DNA of 64,000 bases, from positions 1 through 64,000 of the forward strand of contig CAZJHX010000047.1 in assembly GCA_964545715.1 (NCBI GenBank), written 5' to 3'. The notes below the pieces were generated by a model, which was given only the letters and a program-made list of their open reading frames with translations, made no database searches and was not told the DNA's origin. The position numbers and the translations under genes are program-made. Within the stretch, counting starts at the first letter, position 1; each line of letters starts with the position of its first letter. This document shows, one piece after another, positions 9,815 to 18,667 of this stretch. This DNA comes from CAZJHX01 sp964545715. GTDB taxonomy: Bacteria; Myxococcota_A; UBA9042; GCA-2863065.

Positions 9815-11746
9815 ATGCGTCGGCTCGGGTTAGCCATTGCGCTGGTAGTTGGGATGCTGTTGGAGAGCTGTGGTGGTGGTTCTGGACGTCGTAGCGTCGA
9901 GCCTGGGGATCATGTCCCGGGTGAGGATACAGCGGCGGACTTCAACCCCGATGACGGGGGCGACGACCCCACAAACCCCGCAAGTCCGGACAATCCGTTC
10001 GGGCCTCCTGCAAAAGTCGAATGTGACGCCGAAGGCGCCAGCCAGATTTGTTTCGACGGTGAAGAGCACCTCATCGACGTCGGTGAGTGCCGGTCGGGTG
10101 TGCGCACCTGCACGGAGGGCTTCTGGACGCCGTGCATCGGCCAGGTGATTCCTGTGCCCGAGTACTGCGACTTCAAGGACAACAACTGCGACGGGCAGCT
10201 GGACGAGGGCGTGCTCAGCGCCTGCGGCGACTGCAATCCGTACTGCAGCACCGACAAGGGCGGCGCGGGCACCGAAGACCCGCTGAACCCGGAAGAAGAG
10301 AACTCCATGAACGTGATCACCACCAACGAGGGGTGGATCACGCTCACGGAGAAGTCGGTCAACCTCAACGTCATCTGGATCGCCAACTCGCAGGAGGGCA
10401 CGGTCTCCAAGCTGGACACCACGACCGGCCACGAGATGGGCCGCTACAAGGTGTGCGGCGACCCGTCGCGTACGGCGGTCGGCAAGTTTGGTGACGGGTG
10501 GATCGCCTGCCGCTCCGACAAGGCGCGTGTCGCCTATATCTACAACTTCGAGGGCGAGTGCATCGACAGCAACGGCAACGGCACCATCGAGACCAGCCGT
10601 GACCTGGACGGCAACCATCAGATCTCCGGCGCCGAGATGCTCCCACAGGGGCAGGACGAGTGCGTGAAGTGGATGGTCGCAACCAGCGGCGTCCCGGGCA
10701 ACAGCTCCAACGCCAACGTCGCCCGCGCGCTGGGTGTCACGCTGGAAGAAGACGCCTGGGTGGGCTTGTGGGAGAGCAAGCAGCTGGTGCAGATCGAGAA
10801 AGAGGCCGGCGCGGTCGTGAAAGCGGTCAGCATCCCAGCCAACCCGTACGGCCTGGCGGTTGACCAGCAGGGCGTGGTCTGGGTCTCCGGTCGTGGCGGC
10901 GGCCTGCTCGTGCGCCTGGATCCGCAGACCAACCAGGTCACGTCGATGAAGCCCGACTCCAGCTACAGCCCGTACGGCATCGCCATCGATGAGTTCGGTC
11001 GGGTCTGGTCGGCGCAGCTCGGCGGCAGCGGCAACAAGGCCTACATGTACGATCCCAAGACCAACAGCTGGGCCTCCGTAGCGGTTCCGGCGCGTGGTCG
11101 CGGCTTGGTGGCCAACTTCAACGGACGCGTGTTTGTCGCGTGCGACCAGAGCAACAAGGTCGCGGTCATCGACATCACAACGCTGACCAAGTTCAACGAG
11201 ATCTCGCTGGGCGGCGGTCACTTCCCGATCGGCATGGCGGTCGACTCCGCCGGCTTCATCTGGGCGGTCAACCAGCAGAGCGGCTCGGTGCACAAGATCA
11301 ACGGCAACTCGCTGGCGGTGGTGGGCAACTACCCGGTCGGCAAGGGCCCGTACACCTACTCCGACATGACCGGCTCCGCGTTCTTCGACGCGGTCCCGCC
11401 CGGCTGGTACCGGCACCGCTTCGAGGCGTCGCAGCTTGGCGGCGTCACCGGTCTCGCGGCCATGAACAACGCGCTGTGGGGCACTCTCAGCATCGACTTC
11501 GTGGCGCCTCCCGGGGCGTACATCAAGTTCCGCGTGCGTACCGGCACCACCGAAGAGGACGTCAACAAATCGCTGTGGACGCCGCTGGTCGGCCCGTTCC
11601 CCGATCAGACCTTCCCGGTCGACCTGTCGACCGTGCTGGAAGAGGCGGGCCACTTCTTGGAGCTCGAGGTCTGGATGTATCCCTCGGAAGAGGGCGCCAA
11701 GCCGCTCGTGAAGGGCTTTGACATCAAGTACGAAGCCGCGCCCTAA
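9815..11746 (+). CDS. Beta-propeller (Vgb/NHL-like) lipoprotein with MopE motif
   Basis: The product has 643 residues. ATG 9815 is preferred over the longer frame because GGAGGAAG precedes it and a signal peptide with L-E-S-C (Cys19) follows. Residues 118-132 carry a MopE-type putative metal-binding motif (D-N-N-C-D-G-Q-L-D-E-G). Residues about 165-530 contain repeated 'G.AVD..G..W' units typical of virginiamycin-B-lyase/NHL beta-propellers, including 'YGLAVDQQG.VWVS' and 'IGMAVDSAGFIWAV'. The last 100 residues look like a separate beta domain. No catalytic residues of the lyase can be assigned, so a binding role at the cell surface is more likely. An extended -10 element and an inverted repeat lie upstream. 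Confidence 0.83.
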   Translation: MRRLGLAIALVVGMLLESCGGGSGRRSVEPGDHVPGEDTAADFNPDDGGDDPTNPASPDNPFGPPAKVECDAEGASQICFDGEEHLIDVGECRSGVRTCTEGFWTPCIGQVIPVPEYCDFKDNNCDGQLDEGVLSACGDCNPYCSTDKGGAGTEDPLNPEEENSMNVITTNEGWITLTEKSVNLNVIWIANSQEGTVSKLDTTTGHEMGRYKVCGDPSRTAVGKFGDGWIACRSDKARVAYIYNFEGECIDSNGNGTIETSRDLDGNHQISGAEMLPQGQDECVKWMVATSGVPGNSSNANVARALGVTLEEDAWVGLWESKQLVQIEKEAGAVVKAVSIPANPYGLAVDQQGVVWVSGRGGGLLVRLDPQTNQVTSMKPDSSYSPYGIAIDEFGRVWSAQLGGSGNKAYMYDPKTNSWASVAVPARGRGLVANFNGRVFVACDQSNKVAVIDITTLTKFNEISLGGGHFPIGMAVDSAGFIWAVNQQSGSVHKINGNSLAVVGNYPVGKGPYTYSDMTGSAFFDAVPPGWYRHRFEASQLGGVTGLAAMNNALWGTLSIDFVAPPGAYIKFRVRTGTTEEDVNKSLWTPLVGPFPDQTFPVDLSTVLEEAGHFLELEVWMYPSEEGAKPLVKGFDIKYEAAP

Positions 11747-11747
11747 C

Positions 11748-12689
11748 CTACTGCACCTGGTAGGTCAGCTGGACCGGCTGGCCTCGTCTCATCACATCCA
11801 AGCGAAAGGACCGGGCTGACGCCAGCTCGTTGTACAGCGCCATCAGCGCGTTGGGGCGGTCTATGGCCTGGCCGTTGACCGACGTGATGACGTCACCAGA
11901 GCGCAGACCGATGCGGCGATACAGGCTGCGCGCGCCCACGCCGTGGAGCTTCACGCCGTTCATGCGGCCCTTGACGTACCGCGGCACGACGCGGGCACGC
12001 ATCATCTCCTGCGACGGATTGTTAATGGTCTCCTCCAGAAACTGCTTGTCGATCATCCAGCTGTTTTTGCCGTCCGATTTGATCCCGATGGGCGCCGCGT
12101 CGGGTCGAGGGCGCGACCAGGCAGCCGTCCGGGTCGGCGCTTTTGACTGAGTGAGCGGCCGTGGCGACGCCTTTGCGATGGCGCGAGGGCGCACGGTTCC
12201 GTCCCAAAGCTCGGCGTAGGACAGCGTGTCGCCTTGCCGCAGAAAGATGACGCGCGGACGCACCGCCACAACCTCGGCGCCCCCCAAGATGATCGAGCCC
12301 CGAGCCACCGTCATGGAGGCCGCGCCGTTGATCAGAAGCGTCGCAAACCGCACCGCGGGGTCGCCTTGAACAACGATGGTGCCCATCAGCTCGACCGGCA
12401 GCTCAGTGCGCTGGGGCGCATACTCCACAGGCTTGGAGGGCGGCTCGACCGGGAGCCCCGGAGGAACACCAACGGGCGGCTTGACGGGCTCCGGTGGCGC
12501 GGTCAGCCAGCGTCCGGAAGCGCGACGTGGCAGGTCGGGCGGTGAGGCCCCGTCATACGCTGTGGCGATCTCGGGCAGCGCGGGTCCTGACGCCGCGGTG
12601 AGGTCGCTGACGGCCTCGCTGATGAACCAGGCCATCGCGACGAGCCCAGCCACGTAAAACGTCCAGAAGTAGCTGCGTAAGGCGTACAT
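11748..12689 (-). CDS. GspC-like inner-membrane PDZ protein
   Basis: The 313-residue form starts at ATG 12689, giving a short cytoplasmic tail, one transmembrane segment at residues about 8-27, and a Pro-rich periplasmic linker. An HR-like beta domain follows at residues about 98-170 ('LMGTIVVQGDPAVRFATL'), then a C-terminal PDZ domain at about 225-310 ('GLRSGDVITSVNGQAID'). This is the architecture of the type II secretion clamp protein GspC. The frame extends upstream to a TTG at 12797, but the extra residues would place the membrane span unusually far in. No other gsp genes lie in the window. It ends 1 nt from the convergent beta-propeller gene. Confidence 0.75.
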   Translation of the reverse strand: MYALRSYFWTFYVAGLVAMAWFISEAVSDLTAASGPALPEIATAYDGASPPDLPRRASGRWLTAPPEPVKPPVGVPPGLPVEPPSKPVEYAPQRTELPVELMGTIVVQGDPAVRFATLLINGAASMTVARGSIILGGAEVVAVRPRVIFLRQGDTLSYAELWDGTVRPRAIAKASPRPLTQSKAPTRTAAWSRPRPDAAPIGIKSDGKNSWMIDKQFLEETINNPSQEMMRARVVPRYVKGRMNGVKLHGVGARSLYRRIGLRSGDVITSVNGQAIDRPNALMALYNELASARSFRLDVMRRGQPVQLTYQVQ

Positions 12690-12959
12690 GTCCCAGGCTT
12701 TTGCAACGTCCAGGCCACCAACCAACCCACTGTAATCACAGGCGACACGGTGCGCCGACTGACAAAATGGCACCGTACCGACACGCCGGCGCGACAAGCC
12801 CGTAAAACTTGCACAGCAAGCCCGAAAACACTGACAGATTGTGTCACCCGGGACGTGGGCATCCCGCGTCTAAACGCAGTCGGTGGCCGCCGACAACTCT
12901 ACTGGCACACCCAATGCACCGACCGCGGCACACAACAACAACGACCGGGTGGAGGAGAT

Positions 12960-15365
12960 ATGAGAGCTCTCAGTGTGGTGGTGTGCGCCTTTTTTGCGGC
13001 GTCTTGCGGAGCCGATGGACGAACCGTCTTCGGCCCACAGAATTACAATAACGACGTGGGGCAGACCGACGTGGAGTGCCACATAATCGACGGTGACTTT
13101 TCGACAAAATGCGTCGAATGGGCGGAGGCGCCGTTATCGGCGTCGACGGCTGACTTCTATTTCGACTATGCCGGCGGGCGACTGCATCTGCTTATCGATC
13201 AGCACTCGGTGACTTCGGCGCCCCAGTGCCAACACACGTTGGCGCTGCTGACCGCAGGGGGGTCCCGCCGGTGGGTGATCGACATCCACGACGATCACGC
13301 TGCCCTGTGGCTCAACGGGGAGGCCGTGCCCGAATCGGGCAACATGTCGGTTGCGGCCCGCGGCTTTCGCGCGTCGGCTGATCATCAGACGGAGCACCCG
13401 ATCGTGGAGCTGTCACTGCCGGTTCAGGCGGGGTCAGTCGTGCTGAAGGTCGCCGAGTCGTGCTCGGGCGCGCTGCCTGCAGAGACCACCGTCTTTCAGG
13501 GAGAGGTCTCCACGGCAGACGGCGCAGTGTTCGAGGCGGCGACGGGCCCCGTCATCTATCGGACGTCGTCTCACGAGGCCGGCATCGGTGAATCCCTAAC
13601 GCTGATCGGAGCCAACCTGGGACACGCCGTCGGATCCGTGTATGCGGGGGACCTGACCGCTCAGGTGGTCAGCTGGAGCAGCGAGCAGGTGGTGGTGGAG
13701 GTCCCGTATGTCGAGAACACGACCATGCTGCACGTAGCGACCGCGGACGGCAGCAACTCCAATCCGCTGAAGCTGCGGCGGGCCTCGTGTCACGTGGTCG
13801 ACGGCAGCTTCACCGACCCGATGGGCTGCCCCGAGTGGCCGGACCCGCCGATCGTCGGCGTGTACGGCGATCTGTATCTGTCCTATCGCGCCGGCAAGAT
13901 CTACCTGCTCAACGATTGGCACCTGCGCGACGACGCGCCCGTGGAGGAAGAGAGCTACAACCTGTTCAACTTCGCCACCGCCGGCGGTTTGCAGGTCTGG
14001 CAGGTACACGTCCACCCCAACCACATTCGGGTGTGGCTCAATGGGTTGGAGATCCCGGAAGGGGAGATCGACGCCGCCGGAGCGACCGGCTTTGGGCCCA
14101 GCAAGAACCATCCGAAGCCGCATGCGATCTTCGAGTTCGCCCTACCTGCCGAGCCGGGCGGACTGGTGATGAACGCCCATGATCCCGGGCCGTGGTCCTT
14201 CGTCAACGGCAAAACGGGCGCCGACGCGCTGGTGGAGGAGCCCACGATCATCGGCGGGACGCTCGGCGAGGAGGAAGGGGCGGCGGTCGGATCCACCGAG
14301 GATCCGGTGCTGTTCCGCATCTCTCCTGCTCAGGCCAACCCCGGCGACACGATCACGCTGTTCGGGCGCTCTCTGGGCAGCGCGGCAGCCAAGGTGACGT
14401 TTGGGCACGTCGAGGCCCAAGTCATCTCCTGGCAGGACGACGCGGTGCAAATTGTCGCACCGGACTTTCAAGGATGGAGCGACATCCGCGCGGAGACGGC
14501 GGACGGCACGCCAACCAACACGCTTGGCCTGGTCCAGGGCTGCATCGCCCAGTGTGGCGACCGTGTGTGCGGCGACGACGGATGTGGCGGCTCGTGCGGC
14601 ACCTGCACCGGCGCTCAGACATGCACGGACGGAGCCTGTGCGTGCGTACCGACCTGCAACGGCAAAGCGTGCGGCAGCGACGGCTGTGGCGGTACGTGTG
14701 GCGTGTGCGGCGAGGGCACTGCATGCGTGGTGAACCAGTGCGTCTGTGCGCCGGACTGCTCCGGCACCGTGTGCGGACCGGACGGCTGCGGCGGTTTGTG
14801 CGACGCCTGTCCGGGCACGCTGGTATGCGACGGCGCGCAGTGCTGTGAGCCGCAATGCGACGGCAAGACGTGCGGGGCTGACGGCTGCGGGGGCAGCTGT
14901 GGCGCCTGTGGGGACACCCAGACCTGCGACGGCGGGCAGTGCATCTGCCTGCCCAACTGCCAGGGCAAGCAGTGCGGCTCCGACGGCTGCGGGGGCTCCT
15001 GCGGTGGATGCGGGTCCCAAGAGGTGTGCCAGGGCGGCCTGTGTGTGTGCACGCCAAAATGTGCCGGCAAAGAGTGCGGCGACAACGGGTGCGGCGGCGT
15101 TTGCGGCAGCTGCGACCAGCAGTCTCTGTGCACGGACGGCCAGTGCATCTGCGTGCCCAGCTGTGACGCCAAGGCGTGCGGAGGTGACGGGTGCGGCGGC
15201 AGCTGTGGGGAGTGCGGCGAGGGCGATGCGTGCCAGAACAACCAGTGCGTGTGCGCGCCGAAATGCGCCAACAAGAACTGTGGCAGCGACGGGTGCGGCG
15301 GGTCCTGCGGCACCTGTGGCGACGGTCAGATGTGCAGCAAGATCTCCAAGTGCATCGACGGCTGA
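12960..15365 (+). CDS. Lipoprotein with duplicated beta module, IPT/TIG domains and Cys repeats
   Basis: The product has 801 residues. ATG 12960 follows GGAGGAGAT and starts a signal peptide with A-A-S-C (Cys16). The body is a duplicated unit. A roughly 150-residue module begins 'CHIIDG' (residue 40) and again 'CHVVDG' (near 278), and each copy is followed by an IPT/TIG-like Ig domain at residues about 197-273 and 450-525. From residue about 527 to the end there are eight roughly 34-residue Cys-rich repeats built around C-G-x-D-G-C-G-G (one copy has C-G-D-N-G-C-G-G). It is likely a disulfide-rich surface protein. No enzymatic motif is seen. Confidence 0.85.
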   Translation: MRALSVVVCAFFAASCGADGRTVFGPQNYNNDVGQTDVECHIIDGDFSTKCVEWAEAPLSASTADFYFDYAGGRLHLLIDQHSVTSAPQCQHTLALLTAGGSRRWVIDIHDDHAALWLNGEAVPESGNMSVAARGFRASADHQTEHPIVELSLPVQAGSVVLKVAESCSGALPAETTVFQGEVSTADGAVFEAATGPVIYRTSSHEAGIGESLTLIGANLGHAVGSVYAGDLTAQVVSWSSEQVVVEVPYVENTTMLHVATADGSNSNPLKLRRASCHVVDGSFTDPMGCPEWPDPPIVGVYGDLYLSYRAGKIYLLNDWHLRDDAPVEEESYNLFNFATAGGLQVWQVHVHPNHIRVWLNGLEIPEGEIDAAGATGFGPSKNHPKPHAIFEFALPAEPGGLVMNAHDPGPWSFVNGKTGADALVEEPTIIGGTLGEEEGAAVGSTEDPVLFRISPAQANPGDTITLFGRSLGSAAAKVTFGHVEAQVISWQDDAVQIVAPDFQGWSDIRAETADGTPTNTLGLVQGCIAQCGDRVCGDDGCGGSCGTCTGAQTCTDGACACVPTCNGKACGSDGCGGTCGVCGEGTACVVNQCVCAPDCSGTVCGPDGCGGLCDACPGTLVCDGAQCCEPQCDGKTCGADGCGGSCGACGDTQTCDGGQCICLPNCQGKQCGSDGCGGSCGGCGSQEVCQGGLCVCTPKCAGKECGDNGCGGVCGSCDQQSLCTDGQCICVPSCDAKACGGDGCGGSCGECGEGDACQNNQCVCAPKCANKNCGSDGCGGSCGTCGDGQMCSKISKCIDG
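14540..15362 (+). repeat. Eight Cys-rich coding repeats (about 102 bp each)
   Basis: Eight tandem units, each encoding about 34 residues with a conserved C-G-x-(D/N)-G-C-G-G core followed by C-G-x-C and C-V-C or C-I-C. They lie in frame inside the lipoprotein at 12960-15365 and diverge at the DNA level, so they are old duplications. Confidence 0.85.
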
Positions 15366-15405
15366 CGGGCCTTTGATCCCGGTCAGTGCCCTCCTGACTT
15401 ACCTT

Positions 15406-15422
15406 TGTGGAAGAATTCCACA
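15406..15422. promoter_or_regulatory. Perfect inverted repeat between two lipoprotein genes
   Basis: TGTGGAA-GAA-TTCCACA has 7-bp perfect arms and a 3-nt spacer. It sits 41 nt after the stop of the 12960 gene and 103 nt before the 15525 gene. It could be an operator or the stem of a weak terminator; there is no T-run after it, which favours an operator. Confidence 0.4.
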
Positions 15423-15524
15423 CCCAATATCCCACATCACCTAAGAGTTTGACGCACTGCGGTCCAATGGCGCAGATGGCAGGAGCGTTGCAAACCGTGC
15501 GGACAGAACCTGGAGGACCAGACC

Positions 15525-16826
15525 ATGAAGACTTTCTCAATACGACTGATTATGGCAACGACCGTGGCCTGCGCGATTGGCGCCTGCTCAACGGACGCGG
15601 GACCCGAGACGACGTGCACGGCAGCGCCCGCGTGCGACCAGCAACACACCCAGGTGGCCTCAGGGGAAGAATGCCCGGCCGGCGAGACCTGCTATACGCG
15701 CGAAAAATGCGACGTGTCGATCTTGTGTTATGCCCCGCAGACCTGCGACGCGGAGCCTGAGTGCAAGGCCGGCGAGACCAAGGTCGCCAGCCAGACCGAC
15801 TGCCTGCAGGACGACGCCGTTTGTTATGAGGTCGAGGCCTGCGGAAACACCGCCTGGTGTACCAGCGGCGCCGACAACTGCACCGCGATTCCCACCTGCG
15901 GCGAGGGTGAGACCGAGGTCGCCACCGAAGCCGACTGCCCGGCCGACACGTCCTGCAAAAAAGCGGAGATGTGCGGTGCGGTCATCTGGTGCTGGAGCGG
16001 CGGCGACAACTGCGCAGCGGTACCGACCTGCGGCGAGGGTGAGACCGAGGTCGCCACTGAGGCCGACTGCCCGGCCGACACGTCCTGCAAGAAGGTCGAA
16101 GAGTGCGGCGCCGTCATCTGGTGCTGGAGCGGCGGCGACAACTGCGCAGCGGTACCGACCTGCGGCGAGGGTGAGACCGAGGTCGCCACCGAGGCCGAGT
16201 GCCCGGCCGACACCTCCTGCAAGAAGGTCGAGGAGTGCGGCGCCGTCATCTGGTGCTGGAGCGGCGGATGCTCGGCACAGTGCAGTGAGGGCGACGAGAA
16301 GATCGCGGGCTCGGACGACTGCCTGCAGGACGTCGCGTGCTACGAGGTCACCGACTGCGGCGAGACCATCTGGTGCACCGGCGCCACGGGTCCGGCGCCC
16401 GAGACGCGCCTGTCCGCCGGCGGCTGGTCGTTCGGCGAGTGCATCGGCTCCTGCAAGACGGACGTGACGATCGAGGGGACCACGGTGTCGCTTACGATCT
16501 CCGGCTGGGACAACACCATCTATGCGGAGAACAGCGGCACGCTGGACGACACCGTGGCCGGTCTGCCCAAGGCCATCGCGGAGGCGCTCATCGGTACCGA
16601 CCTGCAAGAGACCTACGGCTGCCCGGACTGCGCGGACGGCGGCGCCTCGTACATCACGCTGATTCGTGAGGATGCCGAGAGCACCCACAACTACGAGTAC
16701 TCAGATGCTCCCGAGGCGCTGGCCGACGCCGACGCGTTCATCGCCTCGATCGCTGCCGCGCTGCAAAGCTGCTCGGCCGAGTCCGGCGTGACCCCGGGCG
16801 ACGACTGCGAGCCTTACACGCCGTAG
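15525..16826 (+). CDS. Cys-rich repeat lipoprotein with C-terminal domain of unknown function
   Basis: The product has 433 residues, with a signal peptide ending A-I-G-A-C (Cys21). Residues about 30-285 are tandem Cys-rich units of 40-44 residues, each with six Cys and a 'CGEGETEVATEA.CPADTSCKK' type consensus. Three consecutive units (15876-16271) are nearly identical at DNA level. Residues about 290-415 are a single, non-repeated domain starting near 'SFGECIGSC' and containing 'VSLTISGWDNTIYAENSG', which I do not recognise. It is likely an exposed lipoprotein. GGAGGACC precedes the ATG, and an inverted repeat lies about 100 nt upstream. Confidence 0.82.
   Translation: MKTFSIRLIMATTVACAIGACSTDAGPETTCTAAPACDQQHTQVASGEECPAGETCYTREKCDVSILCYAPQTCDAEPECKAGETKVASQTDCLQDDAVCYEVEACGNTAWCTSGADNCTAIPTCGEGETEVATEADCPADTSCKKAEMCGAVIWCWSGGDNCAAVPTCGEGETEVATEADCPADTSCKKVEECGAVIWCWSGGDNCAAVPTCGEGETEVATEAECPADTSCKKVEECGAVIWCWSGGCSAQCSEGDEKIAGSDDCLQDVACYEVTDCGETIWCTGATGPAPETRLSAGGWSFGECIGSCKTDVTIEGTTVSLTISGWDNTIYAENSGTLDDTVAGLPKAIAEALIGTDLQETYGCPDCADGGASYITLIREDAESTHNYEYSDAPEALADADAFIASIAAALQSCSAESGVTPGDDCEPYTP
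15876..16271 (+). repeat. Three 132-bp tandem coding repeats
   Basis: Copies start at 15876, 16008 and 16140, each encoding 44 residues that begin N-C-(A/T)-A. Copies 2 and 3 differ by only a few bases, and copy 1 by somewhat more. The array is in frame within the lipoprotein at 15525-16826, so copy number changes would keep the frame. Confidence 0.9.
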
Positions 16827-16830
16827 CGAC

Positions 16831-18621
16831 CTACCAGCCGCACTGGCGGCCGGCGTTCTGCTCTTTCAGCCACACCATCAGCGGCGCGAAGTAGTCGACC
16901 AGGGCCGAGGCGTCCATCTGGGTCTCGCCCGTCGCCAGCTTCAGCGCCTCAGGCCAGGGCCGTGACGAGCCCAGCGCCATCATCGCCGCCAGGCGCTTGC
17001 CCGCCTCTTTGCTGCCGTAGATCGAGCACGTGTGCAGCGGCCCTTTGTGGCCGGACGCCTTGCACAGCGCGCGGTGAAACTGAAACTGCAGGATGTGCGC
17101 GATGAAGTACCGCGTATAGGGCACGCTGCCCGCCACGTGGTACTTGGCGCCCGGGTCAAAGTCCTGCTCGGTACGGGCCACGGGCGGCTTCACGCCCTGG
17201 TACTGCTGCTTGAGCTTCCACCACCCCTCGTTGTAGGCGTCTGTGGCGATCTCGCCCGAGAAGACCTGCCAGCGCCACTTGTCGATCACGATGCCGAACG
17301 GCAGAAACGCGACCCGCTCCAGCGCCCGGCGCAGCAGCACCTGGATCTCGTCGGTGGACGGGTTGGCCACCAGATCGATCTGCTTGAGGTACGAGGGCGT
17401 CACGGACAGCGCGATCACGTCGCCCAGGGCTTCGTGAAAGCCGTCGTTGGCGCTGTCGGTAAAAAGCGTGTCCTGGTCTTTGTACGCGGCGTAATAGTAG
17501 AGGTGCCCCAGCTCATGGTGGATGGTCGTGAAGTCCTCCTCCGTGATCTCGATGCACATCTTGATGCGCAGGTCGTCGCGCCAGTCGACCGGCCACGCGC
17601 TGGCGTGACACTCCACCTCGCGGTCTTTGGGGCGCGTAAACATCGACCGCTCCCAAAACGTCTTGGGCAGCGGCCCCAGCCCCAGTGACTCGAAGAAGCG
17701 CTCGGCGATCTTCACCATGCCGCGCTCATCGATCTTCTTCTCCGCCAGCGCCGTGGTGACCTCCGACTCGCCCGCGCCCTTGCCCGGCAGCAGCAGCCAC
17801 CCCAGATAGCTCCAGTCCTGCGCCCACATGTTGCCCAGCAGATGCGCCGGGATCGGCCCCGTCGCGGGCGCCACCGCCGTCGTGTATTTCTCCGACAGCT
17901 TGGCGCGCGTGTAGCAGTGCAGCTGCTCGTACAGCGGCTTCACCTGGTTCCACAGGCGATCGATGTCCGCGGCAAACGCGTCCGGGGCCATGTCGTACTT
18001 CGACTTCCACAGCTCGCCGAGGTCGGCAAAGCCCATCTCGGTCGCGCCCGTGTTGGCCAGCGCCACGTACTCGGTGTACTCCGCCCGCATCGGCCGCGAT
18101 ATCGTGCGCCAGCCCTGCCAGGCGTCCAGCAGCACGGCCGGATCGCGGCTCTCCGCCAGACGCCGTGACAGCGCGCCCAGGCTCAGGCACTTGGACGCGT
18201 CCCCACCTGCGTCTGGCGGACAGTATCGGCCCTTGCCGTACCTGCTCTGCATCGCGCCCGACAGCTTGGCCAGCGCCTCCCGCTTTGCCGCGTCCGACGG
18301 CGCCGGCAGGGACTGACTGGTCCGCAGCATCTTCAGCTTGCGCGCCACGACCGGGCTCACGTTGTCGCCGGCATACTGCTGCGCGGCCTTGGCCGTCTCC
18401 GCGCTGAACTTCATAATCGCCGACTCGGTCTCGGCCTGGATGGCCTCCGTGTCGTGTGTGATGTGCGTGGACCGCACCCAGTCCGCCCGCTCCCGCTGAA
18501 TCAGCAGCCGCAGTCGCTCTTTCTCGACCTGTTTGATGAAGGCTTCCGCGTCCAGAGCCGGGGGCGCAGAGGCACCGCATCCTGTGACGACGACCAATGA
18601 CAACACGATTAGTGCACGCAT
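16831..18621 (-). CDS. Peptidase family M2 (angiotensin-converting-enzyme-like) lipoprotein
   Basis: The product has 596 residues. A signal peptide ends in V-T-G-C (Cys15), so the enzyme is probably anchored in the periplasm or outer membrane. It is a zinc dipeptidyl carboxypeptidase of the ACE family, with ligands H369-E-L-G-H373 and E397 in 'GFHEALGD'. The family motifs 'CHASAWPVDWRDDLRIKMC' and 'HVAGSVPYTRYF...QFQFHRALC' are also present. The length is that of a single catalytic domain. It would remove dipeptides from peptide C-termini, probably for nutrition. It lies 46 nt downstream of the secreted TIM-barrel gene on the same strand and ends 4 nt from the convergent Cys-rich lipoprotein gene. 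Confidence 0.93.
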   Translation of the reverse strand: MRALIVLSLVVVTGCGASAPPALDAEAFIKQVEKERLRLLIQRERADWVRSTHITHDTEAIQAETESAIMKFSAETAKAAQQYAGDNVSPVVARKLKMLRTSQSLPAPSDAAKREALAKLSGAMQSRYGKGRYCPPDAGGDASKCLSLGALSRRLAESRDPAVLLDAWQGWRTISRPMRAEYTEYVALANTGATEMGFADLGELWKSKYDMAPDAFAADIDRLWNQVKPLYEQLHCYTRAKLSEKYTTAVAPATGPIPAHLLGNMWAQDWSYLGWLLLPGKGAGESEVTTALAEKKIDERGMVKIAERFFESLGLGPLPKTFWERSMFTRPKDREVECHASAWPVDWRDDLRIKMCIEITEEDFTTIHHELGHLYYYAAYKDQDTLFTDSANDGFHEALGDVIALSVTPSYLKQIDLVANPSTDEIQVLLRRALERVAFLPFGIVIDKWRWQVFSGEIATDAYNEGWWKLKQQYQGVKPPVARTEQDFDPGAKYHVAGSVPYTRYFIAHILQFQFHRALCKASGHKGPLHTCSIYGSKEAGKRLAAMMALGSSRPWPEALKLATGETQMDASALVDYFAPLMVWLKEQNAGRQCGW

Positions 18622-18667
18622 GGCCGGCGACCTTACCCCCGGTCGCGCCTCAGCTCAACGCCCAAGT

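Noticed and set aside
12690..12797. N-terminal extension of the GspC-like protein from TTG 12797
   Set aside because: It would place a Cys-containing, unrelated stretch of 36 residues before the membrane span; ATG 12689 fits the family better, although the ribosome binding site is weak.
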